Positions 45,742 to 54,943 of a stretch of 64,000 bases of DNA are shown in pieces. The notes under the pieces are model-generated. The model was not told the origin of the DNA. It saw only the letters and a list, made by a program, of their open reading frames with translations, and did no database searches. How positions within the stretch are numbered: position 1 is the first letter of the stretch; every line of letters starts with the position of its first letter. The stretch spans positions 62,001 to 126,000 of the forward strand of contig NZ_JAUNEJ010000002.1 of assembly GCF_030525615.1 (NCBI RefSeq), read 5' to 3'. The position numbers and the translations under genes were made by a program. The stretch comes from Cutibacterium sp. (GTDB lineage Bacteria > Actinomycetota > Actinomycetes > Propionibacteriales > Propionibacteriaceae).

Positions 45742-46326
45742 TCACTCTGCGGCCCCCACCTGCTCGACACGTACCTGACCCTTGGAGGCTGTAGAAACTG
45801 CGGCGTCAATGTCAGCTGGCGGACGATCCAGCCACGACAGCGGAACCTCCCATTGGCGGCCGTCGTGACCATTGACCACGAGGCCAGGACCCGAGCCGAT
45901 GGACGACCCACCCACCTTGATGGATGCCACGTCATTCCAGCCGATCTCATCCATGTCCGGCGCGGCGGAATCGTCGTCACCGGCGCGCAGCATTCGTCGC
46001 AGACTCAAACCACCGGGAGCGACGATGAGAGCAGGCCCTTCCCCGACGTCGAGGAGGTCCTTACGAGCAGCGTGCAGTCGAAGATTCTGGATGATGAAGA
46101 GCACCAGAAACAACACCACCCAGGCGCCAAGCATCCACATCAGGGTTGACAGTTCAAAGGCGTCAGCTGTCAACCCCCACAGCAGACCACCGATGATGAC
46201 AACCCCGAGAGTCTGTATCGCAAGACGGAACCTCGTCGCGTAATGGTGGGCAACCCGGGAAGCACTGGGCACTGGATTGAATGCCACCACCAGGTGCGCC
46301 GAATCCTCGGTGGGTTGTGTGCTCAT
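45742..46326 (-). CDS. Membrane protein with two helices, function unknown
   Basis: A 194-residue protein. Two hydrophobic helices (LAIQTLGVVIIGGLLWGL and LMWMLGAWVVLFLVLFII) form a hairpin near residues 35-82, and a cytoplasmic domain of about 110 residues follows (GEGPALIVAPGGLSLRRMLR, EIGWNDVASIKVGG), which reads like a PH-type domain as found in other bacterial two-helix proteins. No family name is assigned. It lies between fba and the SpoU methyltransferase. Its start has no strong ribosome site. Confidence 0.65.
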   Translation of the reverse strand: MSTQPTEDSAHLVVAFNPVPSASRVAHHYATRFRLAIQTLGVVIIGGLLWGLTADAFELSTLMWMLGAWVVLFLVLFIIQNLRLHAARKDLLDVGEGPALIVAPGGLSLRRMLRAGDDDSAAPDMDEIGWNDVASIKVGGSSIGSGPGLVVNGHDGRQWEVPLSWLDRPPADIDAAVSTASKGQVRVEQVGAAE

Positions 46327-46358
46327 GGGACGAGCCTACGGGGTCTTGGTTTCCTCGA

Positions 46359-47045
46359 TCAGTCGGTGGGTGATTTTGGCGCGTCGCGCCACTGCGTCGT
46401 CCAGGCGTACATCGCGATTGCGGCAGCGGCTCCGGCATTCATCGAGCGCGTCGATCCGTACTGCGTGATAGCGACCAATTGGTCACACCCTGCGACGACC
46501 TCGTTGGTCAGCCCAGGCCCTTCTGACCCGAAGACCAAGCAGCAGTCCTGCGGGAGCTGTGCCGTTTCCAAAGGCACCGATCCAGGCAGGTTGTCCACAC
46601 CAACTGGGGTGACGTCATGCTCATCGAGCCATGTCAGGAAGGTAGGGACATCAGGGTGGTGGTAAACGTGCAAGTACCGATCAGTCACCATTGCGCCGCG
46701 GCGATTCCAGCGCCGCCGTCCCAAGATGTGCACGCCAGCAACGTTGAAGGCATTTGCAGTGCGCACCACTGAACCAATGTTGAAATCGTGCTCCCAATTC
46801 TGAATGGCCACGTGCAGCCGACAGCGCTGCGTATCGAGGTCAGCGACAATGGCCTCCATCGTCCAATACCGATACCGATCAACAACATTGCGTCGATCTC
46901 CTGACGCCAACAGTTCTGGATCAAGTCTCGGGTCATCAGGCCACGGTTCGGGCATAGGCCCAACACCTACGACCGTGGTCGTTTTCTGGCCAGGGATTTG
47001 CAGCGAGGGGGCCTCTACGAGGTCATCGTTGGTCGGGGCACACAC
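46359..47045 (-). CDS. SpoU/TrmH-family RNA 2'-O-methyltransferase
   Basis: A 228-residue SPOUT methyltransferase that probably methylates a ribose in tRNA or rRNA. Motif 1 NIGSVVRTANAF, motif 2 VFGSEGPGL and motif 3 SMNAGAAAAIAMYAW form the knotted SAM site. About 60 N-terminal residues have no domain. The start is uncertain: the GTG at 47045 has no ribosome site, but TATCTT lies 9 bases before it, so a leaderless mRNA is possible; an ATG at 46955 is the alternative. It diverges from the DedA gene. Confidence 0.88.
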   Translation of the reverse strand: MCAPTNDDLVEAPSLQIPGQKTTTVVGVGPMPEPWPDDPRLDPELLASGDRRNVVDRYRYWTMEAIVADLDTQRCRLHVAIQNWEHDFNIGSVVRTANAFNVAGVHILGRRRWNRRGAMVTDRYLHVYHHPDVPTFLTWLDEHDVTPVGVDNLPGSVPLETAQLPQDCCLVFGSEGPGLTNEVVAGCDQLVAITQYGSTRSMNAGAAAAIAMYAWTTQWRDAPKSPTD

Positions 47046-47068
47046 GAACTAAAGATAGTCTTGACTCC

Positions 47069-47797
47069 ATGCCGAGTCTCCTTATGACCCTCCCTGCCCT
47101 GCTCACTCCCGCCTGGATGGACCCACAGGCCATCATCCAGGGGGCCGGTGCGGCAGCACTGTGGATCGTCGCGCTGATCGTCTTCGCTGAATGCGGGCTA
47201 GCCGTGTTCTTCATGCCCGGAGACTCTCTGCTCTTCGCCTTGGGAATGTTCACCGCCGTGGGAGTCAACTCCTCCGTGCCGTTAATCCATTACGGCTCTA
47301 CCACGACGACCCTCATCATCGTCAACCTTGTCCTCATCATCTGCGCCATCGCGGGAAATATCTGCGGTTACTGGATTGGATACGTGGTCGGACCCAAACT
47401 CTTCCGGGAGCGAGAAGGGTTCATGGGCAAGGTGTTTTCACCCAAGCACGTTGACACCACTCACGACTTCTTCCGCAAGCACGGGTCGGTGGCCCTCATT
47501 CTCGCCCGCTTCGTCCCAGTTGTCCGTACCTTCGTGACAATGATTGCTGGTGTGGGCCGGATGAACTTCCGTAACTTCATCACCTATACGGCTGTCGGCG
47601 GCGTCCTCTGGGTACTCATCGCTGTTCAGGCTGGGCACTTCCTGGGACAGATTCCCGTCATCCGCAACAACTTCGAGGCGGCTCTGATCCTCATCATTGT
47701 GGTGTCGGTGCTGCCGATGTTCTTCGAGTGGCTCAAGGCTCGTCGCAAGGGTCAGGCCAGCCGTCCTCAGTCAGCAGAACGTTCCAGCGTCAAGTGA
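47069..47797 (+). CDS. DedA-family membrane protein
   Basis: A 242-residue DedA/SNARE-associated membrane protein. FAECGLAVFFMPGDSLLFALG is the family's re-entrant region (xxE, then PGD), CGYWIGYVVGPKLF the middle motif, and ALILARFVPVVRTFVTMIAG the conserved FxRxxPxxR region with its essential Arg residues. DedA proteins are thought to scramble undecaprenyl phosphate or phospholipids and to use the proton force. The tail is basic. No ribosome site is visible before the ATG. Confidence 0.92.
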   Translation: MPSLLMTLPALLTPAWMDPQAIIQGAGAAALWIVALIVFAECGLAVFFMPGDSLLFALGMFTAVGVNSSVPLIHYGSTTTTLIIVNLVLIICAIAGNICGYWIGYVVGPKLFREREGFMGKVFSPKHVDTTHDFFRKHGSVALILARFVPVVRTFVTMIAGVGRMNFRNFITYTAVGGVLWVLIAVQAGHFLGQIPVIRNNFEAALILIIVVSVLPMFFEWLKARRKGQASRPQSAERSSVK

Positions 47798-47917
47798 TAC
47801 GTGGCAAGGCTAGCCAGCGCCGTGCTGCCCGGACTCTCACGAGCCCATATCGCTCCACGTCACCTGCCTACGACGCCATCTTCCCCATGCCACAGGCCAC
47901 ATGACCTGCCTACCAAG

Positions 47918-48463
47918 TCATCTGCCCCGAGCCGTTGTCTGCCAGGGCTGGCTCTGTCCCGTCTCCAGCCAGCCTTGTTCCGGAGGGTTGGCAATAATCT
48001 TGTCGCGTTCTGCGATGGCCCTCACCCACGAGTTGACTGGACCGCTCCACACCGCTGCCAGCACCACTGCCACCGCCATGACTCCCATGAGGTCCAAGCC
48101 CCCGACGAGCGCGATGGCCCGAGACAACTTCCACATCCACAGTAAGGACAGGGCTGTGAATAGGTAACGGTCAATCGCGTGGCCTCGACCCATCGTTATC
48201 GTCAGGACACAACCTGCCAGCGGGATAAGCAGGTATTCCACCCACCTGCCCGAATCCATCCCCAGGGCGAAGGTCGTCAAGATCGGGCCAAACCCCGTCT
48301 GACTCTCGCTGCGTCCAGCCGCCCACAATCCGCCGATGATGAGTGCCCACAGCGCCGAGAACCCCATGACGATGACCCGCGCCACCGTAATTGCTGTTGG
48401 CATATTTGGCAGCGGCGGCAGATGGCCGTACTGGGGGTTACTGTCAGAACTGGATGTGGCCAT
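47918..48463 (-). CDS. Membrane protein of unknown function
   Basis: A 181-residue protein with about four helices (VARVIVMGFSALWALIIGGL, YLLIPLAGCVLTITMG, LFTALSLLWMWKLSRAIALV, DLMGVMAVAVVLAAVW). No family was recognised. It follows the spermidine-synthase-like gene after 38 bases on the same strand and is convergent with dedA. The ATG has only GGAAAT immediately before it, so the true start may differ. The 120 bases between it and dedA hold no gene. Confidence 0.55.
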   Translation of the reverse strand: MATSSSDSNPQYGHLPPLPNMPTAITVARVIVMGFSALWALIIGGLWAAGRSESQTGFGPILTTFALGMDSGRWVEYLLIPLAGCVLTITMGRGHAIDRYLFTALSLLWMWKLSRAIALVGGLDLMGVMAVAVVLAAVWSGPVNSWVRAIAERDKIIANPPEQGWLETGQSQPWQTTARGR

Positions 48464-48501
48464 ATTTCCATGATGTCATCCCGCTCCGACGAGTGATGGT
48501 C

Positions 48502-49320
48502 TCAGGAGAAGAACGTCGCTCCCCCCGCAGGCCCGGGGGAAGGCTCAACATCGTCATCACGGAAGGGCGTGGCGTCTGCGAGGAGTTTCGCTAGAGCGTC
48601 TCCTGTGATGAGCCGGAACGGGAAGGCGGCACCGCTGCACCGTCTCGTCAATTCCGGCTCGTGTAACGGTCCATTAGAGCCAGCCAGAATGATATTGCCG
48701 TAGCGACGCCCCTTGAGGGTCGACGATTCTGCGGCCAGGCAGACGTTGGTAAAGACGTCTTCAGCAGCTCTGACTACCCTCTTGGTCCACATCAGCGGGG
48801 CCGAATCGGCCAGATTCGCCACGACGATTCCGTCGTCATGGAGAATGCGAAAAACATCGGTGAAAAACTCGACGGTCACGAGATCGGCGGGCACTCTGGC
48901 ACCGTCGAAGGCGTCCACAATCACAACGTCAGCAAAATCCTTGCGCATTGCGGCGATTCCTGAGCGTCCGTCAACGGGGCGCACCTTGATTCCAGAACGG
49001 GGCGGAAGCGGGGCTTTGAGACGCACTTCCTCGGTGAGCTTGACGTCAGGTTCACAGACGATTTGCGGACTGGTGGGACGGGTGAATGCCACATACCGTG
49101 CCAAGCACATTCCAGCCCCGCCGAGGTGAATGACCCGCATCCTCTCCCCCGACGGGCGATGGAGGTCGAGGTGGTCTGCGATACGTTGCATATAGTCAAA
49201 CTCCAGACGAGTGGGATCGTCTGGGTCAATCCATGACTGATCGGCCCCGCCGACGCGCACAATCCATGCCCCCGGGGTGTCCCTATCCGGGATGAGGCGG
49301 TTCATCGGTTCCCCCGTCAT
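48502..49320 (-). CDS. Spermidine-synthase-like methyltransferase-fold protein
   Basis: A 272-residue Rossmann-fold protein of the polyamine synthase-like group. FDYMQRIADHLDLH, VIHLGGAGMCLARYVAFTRP (SAM-like loop), EPDVKL and DVVIVDAFDGARVPADLVTVEF follow the spermidine synthase order, but the Asp pair that binds the polyamine is not clear, so the substrate is open. Many actinobacteria have such proteins without making spermidine. Its ATG overlaps the stop of the lipoprotein gene by 4 bases. Confidence 0.75.
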   Translation of the reverse strand: MTGEPMNRLIPDRDTPGAWIVRVGGADQSWIDPDDPTRLEFDYMQRIADHLDLHRPSGERMRVIHLGGAGMCLARYVAFTRPTSPQIVCEPDVKLTEEVRLKAPLPPRSGIKVRPVDGRSGIAAMRKDFADVVIVDAFDGARVPADLVTVEFFTDVFRILHDDGIVVANLADSAPLMWTKRVVRAAEDVFTNVCLAAESSTLKGRRYGNIILAGSNGPLHEPELTRRCSGAAFPFRLITGDALAKLLADATPFRDDDVEPSPGPAGGATFFS

Positions 49321-49865
49321 CGATCATCCCCCAGCTTCCCGGCCTGCCAGTCATCCACCCACCTGGCGTTGTCCTTCATCCACGCCGCGATGGCAGTGTC
49401 CTGCTGCCCACCCTTGTCCGTGGTCTCGACGATGAGGTGCTCCAAACTCGACAAGTGCTCATCGTCGACCGCAAGGTTCCGGACGAGTTGGGCGGCCTTA
49501 GGATGATCCTTCTCGAACCCAGGCCGACCGAAACTGTATATCAGCTCGGCATTGGAGATGGCGTTCTTGGGATCGTCGAGGTCGCGCACCGGATACGCGT
49601 CGTAGGCCCCGATGGTCAGGTGGGTTTTTGCGTCGGATTTCATGGCGGTGATGTCGCCGGAATGCGATCCAGGGGTGCAATGGGTCCACTTCTGGTCTGG
49701 GGTCGCGCCGACGTGAGCTACCGGGGTCACCTCGCTGCCCGAGGAACGGGACCCGTTAGCAGCGTCCTCACTGCTGTTGTAGAACCCTGCTGTCCCCGAG
49801 CACCCTGCCACGCTCAGCCCGATAAAACCCGCTAGGAACGCCACGGCCACCGTCTTGTGCGACAT
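49317..49865 (-). CDS. Shortened glycine-betaine-binding-type lipoprotein (OpuAC C-terminal part)
   Basis: A 182-residue lipoprotein. The signal with lipobox (LSVAGCSG) is followed by a Ser-rich stretch. From about residue 85 the sequence (AYDAYPVRDLDDPKNAI, SFGRPGFEKDHPKAAQLVRN, AIAAWMKDNARWVDDW) matches the C-terminal end of OpuAC/ProX substrate-binding proteins. Whole proteins of this family have about 280-300 residues, so the first lobe is missing, probably by deletion; no permease or ATPase is adjacent. The ATG at 49865 has AAGGAG. It may be a remnant or a small protein with a new role. Confidence 0.6.
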   Translation of the reverse strand: MSHKTVAVAFLAGFIGLSVAGCSGTAGFYNSSEDAANGSRSSGSEVTPVAHVGATPDQKWTHCTPGSHSGDITAMKSDAKTHLTIGAYDAYPVRDLDDPKNAISNAELIYSFGRPGFEKDHPKAAQLVRNLAVDDEHLSSLEHLIVETTDKGGQQDTAIAAWMKDNARWVDDWQAGKLGDDR

Positions 49866-49967
49866 CATTCTCCTTTCACGCGCTTGGAACGCACATATCT
49901 GCGCGGACACAGGTCCGCCTCCGACCAATTCGCGTATGCCGCTCGTGTGGGGCCGATGAGGCGGTGC

Positions 49968-51482
49968 TCACGCCGCTTCGTGAACCGCAGCGGTTTTCTT
50001 GGCACGCTCCCGGCTGAGGGGATCCGTAATGGCTTCCAGACCCTTACCCTCCGCGTCAACTCCCATACCCAGAGCAACCAGGCCACCGACGAGCATAATG
50101 CCGGCACCCATGAAGTATCCGACGACCAGCGGACCACGAGTGGACCCGTCACCAATGAGGTTGCCAAAGATCAGCGGGGCGATGGCTCCGGCAATCTGAG
50201 CGATCGAGAAGAAGTAGCTGATGGCCTGACCGCGTACCTCCAACGGGAAGATCTCCGAAACCGTCAGATAGGCCGAGGACGCCCCGGCGCTGGCGAAGAA
50301 AAAGGCCACGCACCAGAAGACCGTGTGGGTTGTCGGGGTCAAAGCGTCGCGCTGGAAGAGCACAGCGCTGGTGGCGAGGACCAGCGCCGAAATGCCATAG
50401 GTAGCAAAAATCATCTTGCGCCGACCGATGGTGTCGAAAAATCGCCCCAACAGCAGCGGGCCGAGCAGATTTCCGGCAGCGAACGGGATCATGTACAAGC
50501 CGACATCGGACTTGGCCACCGCATAGAACTTCGACAGCACAATCTCGTAGGTGAAGAAAATGGCGTTGTAGAGGAAGGACTGAGTGACCATGAGGGTGAC
50601 GCCCAGCACCGTGCGTTTCCAGTAACGCTTGATGAAAACCTCGAACAGCTGTGAACCGGCCTCCTTGAACTCCGCCCACCACTGTGCGAAGCTCCTGTGC
50701 CCTTGACGCCGTACCTCAGGTTCCAGGGTGATCGCCTGGTCATCACTGACGGGCTCCAGCTGGTGACCGGATTCCTCAACGTCCTTCTCGATTCCCGAGA
50801 CGATGGCCTCGGCCTCGTTGCCGTAGCCGTGAGACAGCATCCAGCGCGGGGACTCCGGGATGTGCTTGCGGATGAAGATCAGCACAATGCCGAGGACCGG
50901 ACCAATGAAGAAGCCGATACGCCAGCCCCAGAACTCCGCGACCTTGGTTGGGTCAAGCAGGTAGATCGTCGCCACCGAACCGAGCATGACGCCGCCCCAG
51001 TAGGTGCCGTTGACGGCCAAGTCCACTCGGCCTCGATAGCGGGCCGGGATGAGTTCATCGATGGCCGAGTTGATCGCCGAGTACTCCCCGCCGATACCTG
51101 CTCCGGCGATGAAACGAAACAGGTAAAGGAACCACATTGAGAAGGACAACCCAGCGATACCGGACCCCAGCAAGTACACCAGCAGAGTCAGGGTGAACAG
51201 TTTCTTGCGGCCAATGCGGTCGGTGAGTTTGCCGAAAAACAGTGCGCCGAGCACTTGGCCGAGAAGGTAGAAGGTGGCTGCCGCAGTGACCTCAGCCGTC
51301 GACATTCCCAGCGGTTTAGCGAAGCCATTCGCTGCAACAATTTGGACCTCGATACCGTCGAGAATCCATGCCGTTCCGAGTCCAACGATGACCATGGTGT
51401 GAAATTTCGACCACGGCAGCCGATCAATGCGGGCTGGAACGAGTGACGTGATCGTTCGATCAGCTGTTGGGGCCTTGGGCAC
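49968..51482 (-). CDS. MFS transporter, sugar-porter-like
   Basis: A 504-residue major facilitator with 12 helices. WILDGIEVQIVAANGF in helix 1 and GKLTDRIGRKKLF in loop 2-3 are family motifs; IPARYRGRVDLAVNG and PESPRWMLSHGYGNEAEAIV recall the sugar porter and metabolite symporter groups, and EIFPLEVRGQAISY is the matching motif in the second half. The substrate is not predictable. A dyad (TTGCACAC-AATC-GTGTGAAA) lies about 50 bases upstream and may be its operator. Confidence 0.85.
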   Translation of the reverse strand: MPKAPTADRTITSLVPARIDRLPWSKFHTMVIVGLGTAWILDGIEVQIVAANGFAKPLGMSTAEVTAAATFYLLGQVLGALFFGKLTDRIGRKKLFTLTLLVYLLGSGIAGLSFSMWFLYLFRFIAGAGIGGEYSAINSAIDELIPARYRGRVDLAVNGTYWGGVMLGSVATIYLLDPTKVAEFWGWRIGFFIGPVLGIVLIFIRKHIPESPRWMLSHGYGNEAEAIVSGIEKDVEESGHQLEPVSDDQAITLEPEVRRQGHRSFAQWWAEFKEAGSQLFEVFIKRYWKRTVLGVTLMVTQSFLYNAIFFTYEIVLSKFYAVAKSDVGLYMIPFAAGNLLGPLLLGRFFDTIGRRKMIFATYGISALVLATSAVLFQRDALTPTTHTVFWCVAFFFASAGASSAYLTVSEIFPLEVRGQAISYFFSIAQIAGAIAPLIFGNLIGDGSTRGPLVVGYFMGAGIMLVGGLVALGMGVDAEGKGLEAITDPLSRERAKKTAAVHEAA

Positions 51483-51530
51483 GGTGTCCTCCTGTGGGGT
51501 GGAATGACTTCAGCAGGCTATACGCACACC

Positions 51531-51550
51531 TTGCACACAATCGTGTGAAA
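51531..51550 (-). promoter_or_regulatory. Candidate operator upstream of the MFS gene
   Basis: CACAC-AATC-GTGTG at 51534-51547, with partly symmetric flanks, is an imperfect 8-bp dyad in the 147-base gap before the MFS gene. It also lies just beyond the clpB terminator. No regulator gene is adjacent. Confidence 0.4.
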
Positions 51551-51558
51551 AATAACAA

Positions 51559-51591
51559 AAGTGGCGTTGGTCGACATCACCAACGCCACTT
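51559..51591 (-). terminator. Strong terminator behind clpB
   Basis: A perfect 13-bp stem, AAGTGGCGTTGGT (51559-51571) with its complement (51579-51591), 7-base loop. On the minus strand it is followed by TTTGTTATTTTTC, a good T-run. It ends clpB transcription 39 bases beyond the stop. Confidence 0.93.
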
Positions 51592-51629
51592 CAAACCGCC
51601 ACAATGCGGCCAAAACCCTCCGTTCGCTT

Positions 51630-54203
51630 TTAGAGAATGACGATTCCGTCTTTGCCCTCATTAACATCAAAGGTGACGGTGTCGCCTTCTACGACTTCAC
51701 CGGCAAGCACCTTGCGAGCCAGCTGGTCCTCGATGGTCGTCTGCACCAACCGACGCAACGGTCGGGCACCGTAAACCGGATCGAATCCCGTGGTCGCGAG
51801 CCACTCCTTCGCAGCAGCAGTGGTCTCGACGGTGATCCTGCGATCAGCGAGCCTCGAGTTCAACTTGGCCAGGTTCGTCTCGACGATCCGGGCCAAATCC
51901 TCGCGCGACAACGGGTCGAACATCACGACGTCGTCCAGTCGGTTGAGGAACTCCGGACGGAATGCCGCCCGCACAGCATTCATCACGCCTTCATGTTTGG
52001 CGTCGTCGTCGAGTTTCGGGTCCGAGAGGAATTGGCTACCGAGGTTGCTCGTCAGCACCAGGATGGTGTTGCGGAAGTCAACCGTGCGTCCCTGACCATC
52101 GGTGAGGCGGCCATCGTCAAGGACCTGCAGCAGGATGTTGAAGACGTCCGGATGGGCCTTCTCCACCTCGTCGAGCAGGATGACCGAATACGGGCGTCGC
52201 CGGACGGCCTCCGTGAGCTGGCCACCTTCCTCGTACCCGACGTAGCCCGGAGGGGCACCGACCAGACGCGAGACAGAGTGCTTTTCCATGTACTCACTCA
52301 TGTCGATACGGACCATGGCAGTTTCGTCGTCAAAGAGGAACTCCGCCAGCGACTTGGCCAGCTCGGTTTTACCGACGCCAGTAGGCCCAAGGAACAGGAA
52401 GGAGCCAGTGGGACGATTCGGGTCCGAGATACCAGCCCTGGAGCGACGCACCGCGTCCGAGACCGTCTTGACGGCCCGATCTTGACCAATGAGACGTTCG
52501 TGAAGGCGTTGCTCCATGTGCAGCAACTTCTCCTGCTCGCCCTGCATCATCCGACCCACTGGAATGCCTGTCCACGAGGAGACGACCTCAGCAATGTCAG
52601 AGGTGCCGACCTCCTCCGAGACCATCCGAGGTGTTTCTTCTTCCGCCTTGTGAGCGGCCTCGGCTTCCTTCTCCAAGGCCGGTATCTGGCCGTACAGAAT
52701 CTCAGAGGCTTTCCCGAAGTCCCCCTCACGCTGGTATTTCTCAGCCGTGGTACGCAGCTGGTCAATGCGAGTTTTGAGCTCACCGACCTGGTTGAGGCTG
52801 GTTTTCTCAGCCTCCCACCGGTTCTCGAGCCCGCGCAAGGTCTCCTCCTTGTCGGCCATCTCGGCGCGCAGCCTCTCCAGACGCTGCTTGCTGGCTGGGT
52901 CTTCCTCCTTTTCGACGGCAAAAATCTCCATCTTCATACGGTCAACTTCACGACGCAGAGTGTCGATCTCCTCCGGGGAGGAGTCAATTTCCATACGGAG
53001 TCGCGACGCTGCCTCGTCAATAAGGTCAATAGCCTTGTCAGGAAGCTGACGAGCGGTGATGTACCGGTTCGACAGACTGGCAGCCGCGACCAGCGCACCG
53101 TCGGTAATGCGCACCTTGTGGTGGGCCTCGTAACGTTCCCGCAAACCGCGCAGGATGGCGATGGTGTCCTCCACCGAGGGTTCACCGACGAAGACCTGCT
53201 GGAAACGACGCTCCAGAGCGGGGTCTTTCTCGATGTGTTCCCGATACTCGTCGAGGGTAGTAGCGCCGATCATCCGCAACTCACCTCGAGCCAGCATGGG
53301 CTTGAGCATATTTCCAGCGTCCATCGCTCCTTCGCCGGAAGCTCCGGCACCGACGACAGTGTGCAATTCGTCGATGAAGGTGATGATCTGACCCTCGGCC
53401 TCCTTGATCTCGTTGAGAACTGCCTTGAGTCGTTCCTCGAATTCGCCACGGTACTTGGCACCCGCCACCATCGACGACAGATCAAGGGAGACGACGCGGC
53501 GACCTTTCAGGGAGTCAGGGACATCCCCGGCGACAACACGCTGAGCCAACCCCTCGACGACGGCTGTCTTGCCGACTCCGGGTTCACCGATGAGGACCGG
53601 GTTGTTCTTGGTGCGTCGCGCCAGCACCTGAACGACACGCCGGATTTCCTGGTCACGGCCAATTACGGGGTCAAGCTTGCCGGCGCGGGCACGTTCGGTG
53701 AGGTCAACGGAGTATTTGGCCAGGGCAGACTCGCCGCCCTCGGACTCCTCGGAGGTGACGCGACGGTCACCGCGACCCTCGTTGAACGCGGCTGCCAGGG
53801 AATCGGGCTTCAGCCCAAGATTGGCCAGACCACTTTGGACGTCGGAGGGTACTGCCGTCAAGGAGATGAGGAGGTGCTCGGTGGCGACGAAGGAATCACC
53901 CATGGCCTCCGCACGATTCTGCGCGTCAGCGATGACCCGGGCGAACGCACCGGAGAGCTGCGGCTGGGCAACCGAGGCCCCCGAGCTCGACGGCAGGGCA
54001 CGCATGGCCGTGGTAGCGACGGAGTCGACTCGCTGCGGGTCAATACCGAGACCGGCTACCAGCGGACCGACGGTGTTGTCCGGAATAGTGAACAGTGCGT
54101 GAAGAAGATGCGAAGGCTCCACGGACGGATTCCCGTGGGCCAACGCGTGCCGGGTGGCGGCAGTGACCGCGTCACGGCTCATCGTGGTGAGATTAGTGTC
54201 CAT
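51630..54203 (-). CDS. clpB: ATP-dependent chaperone ClpB
   Basis: An 857-residue Hsp100 disaggregase. The N-domain (double Clp-N repeat, residues 1-140) precedes AAA domain 1 with [15 protein letters not shown] and [12 protein letters not shown], the coiled-coil middle domain (about 390-520, [18 protein letters not shown]) and AAA domain 2 with [17 protein letters not shown] and [18 protein letters not shown]. It works with DnaK to dissolve aggregates. ATG 54203 has GAGG at 6-base spacing; the frame extends 21 codons upstream into the promoter. Two HAIR boxes upstream indicate HspR heat-shock control. Confidence 0.97.
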   Translation of the reverse strand: MDTNLTTMSRDAVTAATRHALAHGNPSVEPSHLLHALFTIPDNTVGPLVAGLGIDPQRVDSVATTAMRALPSSSGASVAQPQLSGAFARVIADAQNRAEAMGDSFVATEHLLISLTAVPSDVQSGLANLGLKPDSLAAAFNEGRGDRRVTSEESEGGESALAKYSVDLTERARAGKLDPVIGRDQEIRRVVQVLARRTKNNPVLIGEPGVGKTAVVEGLAQRVVAGDVPDSLKGRRVVSLDLSSMVAGAKYRGEFEERLKAVLNEIKEAEGQIITFIDELHTVVGAGASGEGAMDAGNMLKPMLARGELRMIGATTLDEYREHIEKDPALERRFQQVFVGEPSVEDTIAILRGLRERYEAHHKVRITDGALVAAASLSNRYITARQLPDKAIDLIDEAASRLRMEIDSSPEEIDTLRREVDRMKMEIFAVEKEEDPASKQRLERLRAEMADKEETLRGLENRWEAEKTSLNQVGELKTRIDQLRTTAEKYQREGDFGKASEILYGQIPALEKEAEAAHKAEEETPRMVSEEVGTSDIAEVVSSWTGIPVGRMMQGEQEKLLHMEQRLHERLIGQDRAVKTVSDAVRRSRAGISDPNRPTGSFLFLGPTGVGKTELAKSLAEFLFDDETAMVRIDMSEYMEKHSVSRLVGAPPGYVGYEEGGQLTEAVRRRPYSVILLDEVEKAHPDVFNILLQVLDDGRLTDGQGRTVDFRNTILVLTSNLGSQFLSDPKLDDDAKHEGVMNAVRAAFRPEFLNRLDDVVMFDPLSREDLARIVETNLAKLNSRLADRRITVETTAAAKEWLATTGFDPVYGARPLRRLVQTTIEDQLARKVLAGEVVEGDTVTFDVNEGKDGIVIL

Positions 54204-54219
54204 CACTTGCCTCGCTGAA

Positions 54220-54240
54220 GTTGAGTACCTATGACTCAAG
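54220..54240 (-). promoter_or_regulatory. HAIR box 1 (HspR site) next to clpB
   Basis: On the minus strand CTTGAGT-N7-ACTCAAC, differing by one base from the HspR consensus CTTGAGT-N7-ACTCAAG. It overlaps the -10 (ATACTT, 54238-54243) of a promoter whose -35 is TTGACT (54261-54266), 17 bases apart. Confidence 0.85.
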
Positions 54241-54271
54241 TATGACCCCTCAGGGAGCACAGTCAAGTGAG

Positions 54272-54292
54272 GTTGAGTCCTATCGACTCAAC
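54272..54292 (-). promoter_or_regulatory. HAIR box 2 (HspR site) upstream of clpB
   Basis: GTTGAGT-N7-ACTCAAC, a symmetric variant of the HAIR box, just upstream of the -35. Its centre is 52 bp from that of box 1, about five helical turns, so HspR bound to both would sit on one face and enclose the promoter. Confidence 0.8.
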
Positions 54293-54329
54293 TTCGCTAT
54301 GGGCAGATACAAGACCCCCACCCCAGCCC

Positions 54330-54416
54330 AAAACCCCTACATCATGCGGAAACCCGACCGAGCGTGACGAACTTAAGGGCAAAAATGGCGAAAACCGCCA
54401 CATCGTGCGGAAAACC
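54330..54416. repeat. Two copies of a 26-bp intergenic repeat
   Basis: Segments at 54330-54355 and 54391-54416 match at 22 of 26 positions (core ACATCATGCGGAAA and ACATCGTGCGGAAA, each flanked by AAAACC). The offset is 61 bp. They lie in the gap between the clpB promoter and the broken sugar-transport genes and have no gene of their own. Confidence 0.6.
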
Positions 54417-54467
54417 ACCGCCGTACTCGAATGCCATTGGTGCGACTCGTACGGCGCGGAGTTCCGA

Positions 54468-54943
54468 TCACAGGTGAGGCTTCACCTGGGTGTTGTAGAT
54501 GTCCTCAAGGGTGGAGCGCAGTGTGGTCATGGCGGTTTCAGCACGGTGCCCTGCTGAATGACCGAGGCAATTGCCTTGGCGATCTCCTGATCGCCACCGG
54601 GTAGGAAGACGCGGGCGTAGTCCTGCGGGCGGGTGGCGTCGAGCTGCTTGATGGCTTGGCCGATGAGCGGATTCTCCTTGAGCAACGCGGAGGTCTCGGA
54701 GTCACAAATGACGTCGAAGGAGTCTTTCTTGGACCAACCGGCACCGTAAACCCACAGGATGTTCTGCAGCGTCCACCCGGCGTAATCAGTAACCGACGGG
54801 AACTGGTAGGCGTGCTGAGCACCCGTCTTGGCGTCCTGCAGCTTCTTGGCCCAGACTTTCCACTCATCCCAGGTCTTTGGGGCACGGTCGGGCAGACCAG
54901 CGGCCTTGAAGTGATTTTTGTTGTAGTAGAACAGCGGAGTCGA
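54468..54943 (-). pseudogene. Remnant of a sugar/glycerol-3-phosphate binding protein (UgpB-like)
   Basis: The middle and end of a family 1 solute-binding protein. STPLFYYNKNHFKAAGL, PKTWDEWKVWAKKLQDA and AYQFPSVTDYAGWTLQN fit the centre of UgpB; then PLIGQAIKQLDATRP, DYARVFLPGGDQEIA and IASVIQQGT fit its end with the part between apparently deleted. Near 54540 one base is missing, shifting the frame; in the next frame ETAMTTLRSTLEDIYN continues to a TGA at 54468. The whole N-terminal half with the signal peptide is gone. It is fused out of frame to the permease remnant. Confidence 0.85.

Noticed and set aside
51561..54218. An 885-codon plus-strand frame
   Set aside because: It is the antisense shadow of clpB. 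Its composition is rich in His, Arg and Gln, and it shows no recognisable domain.
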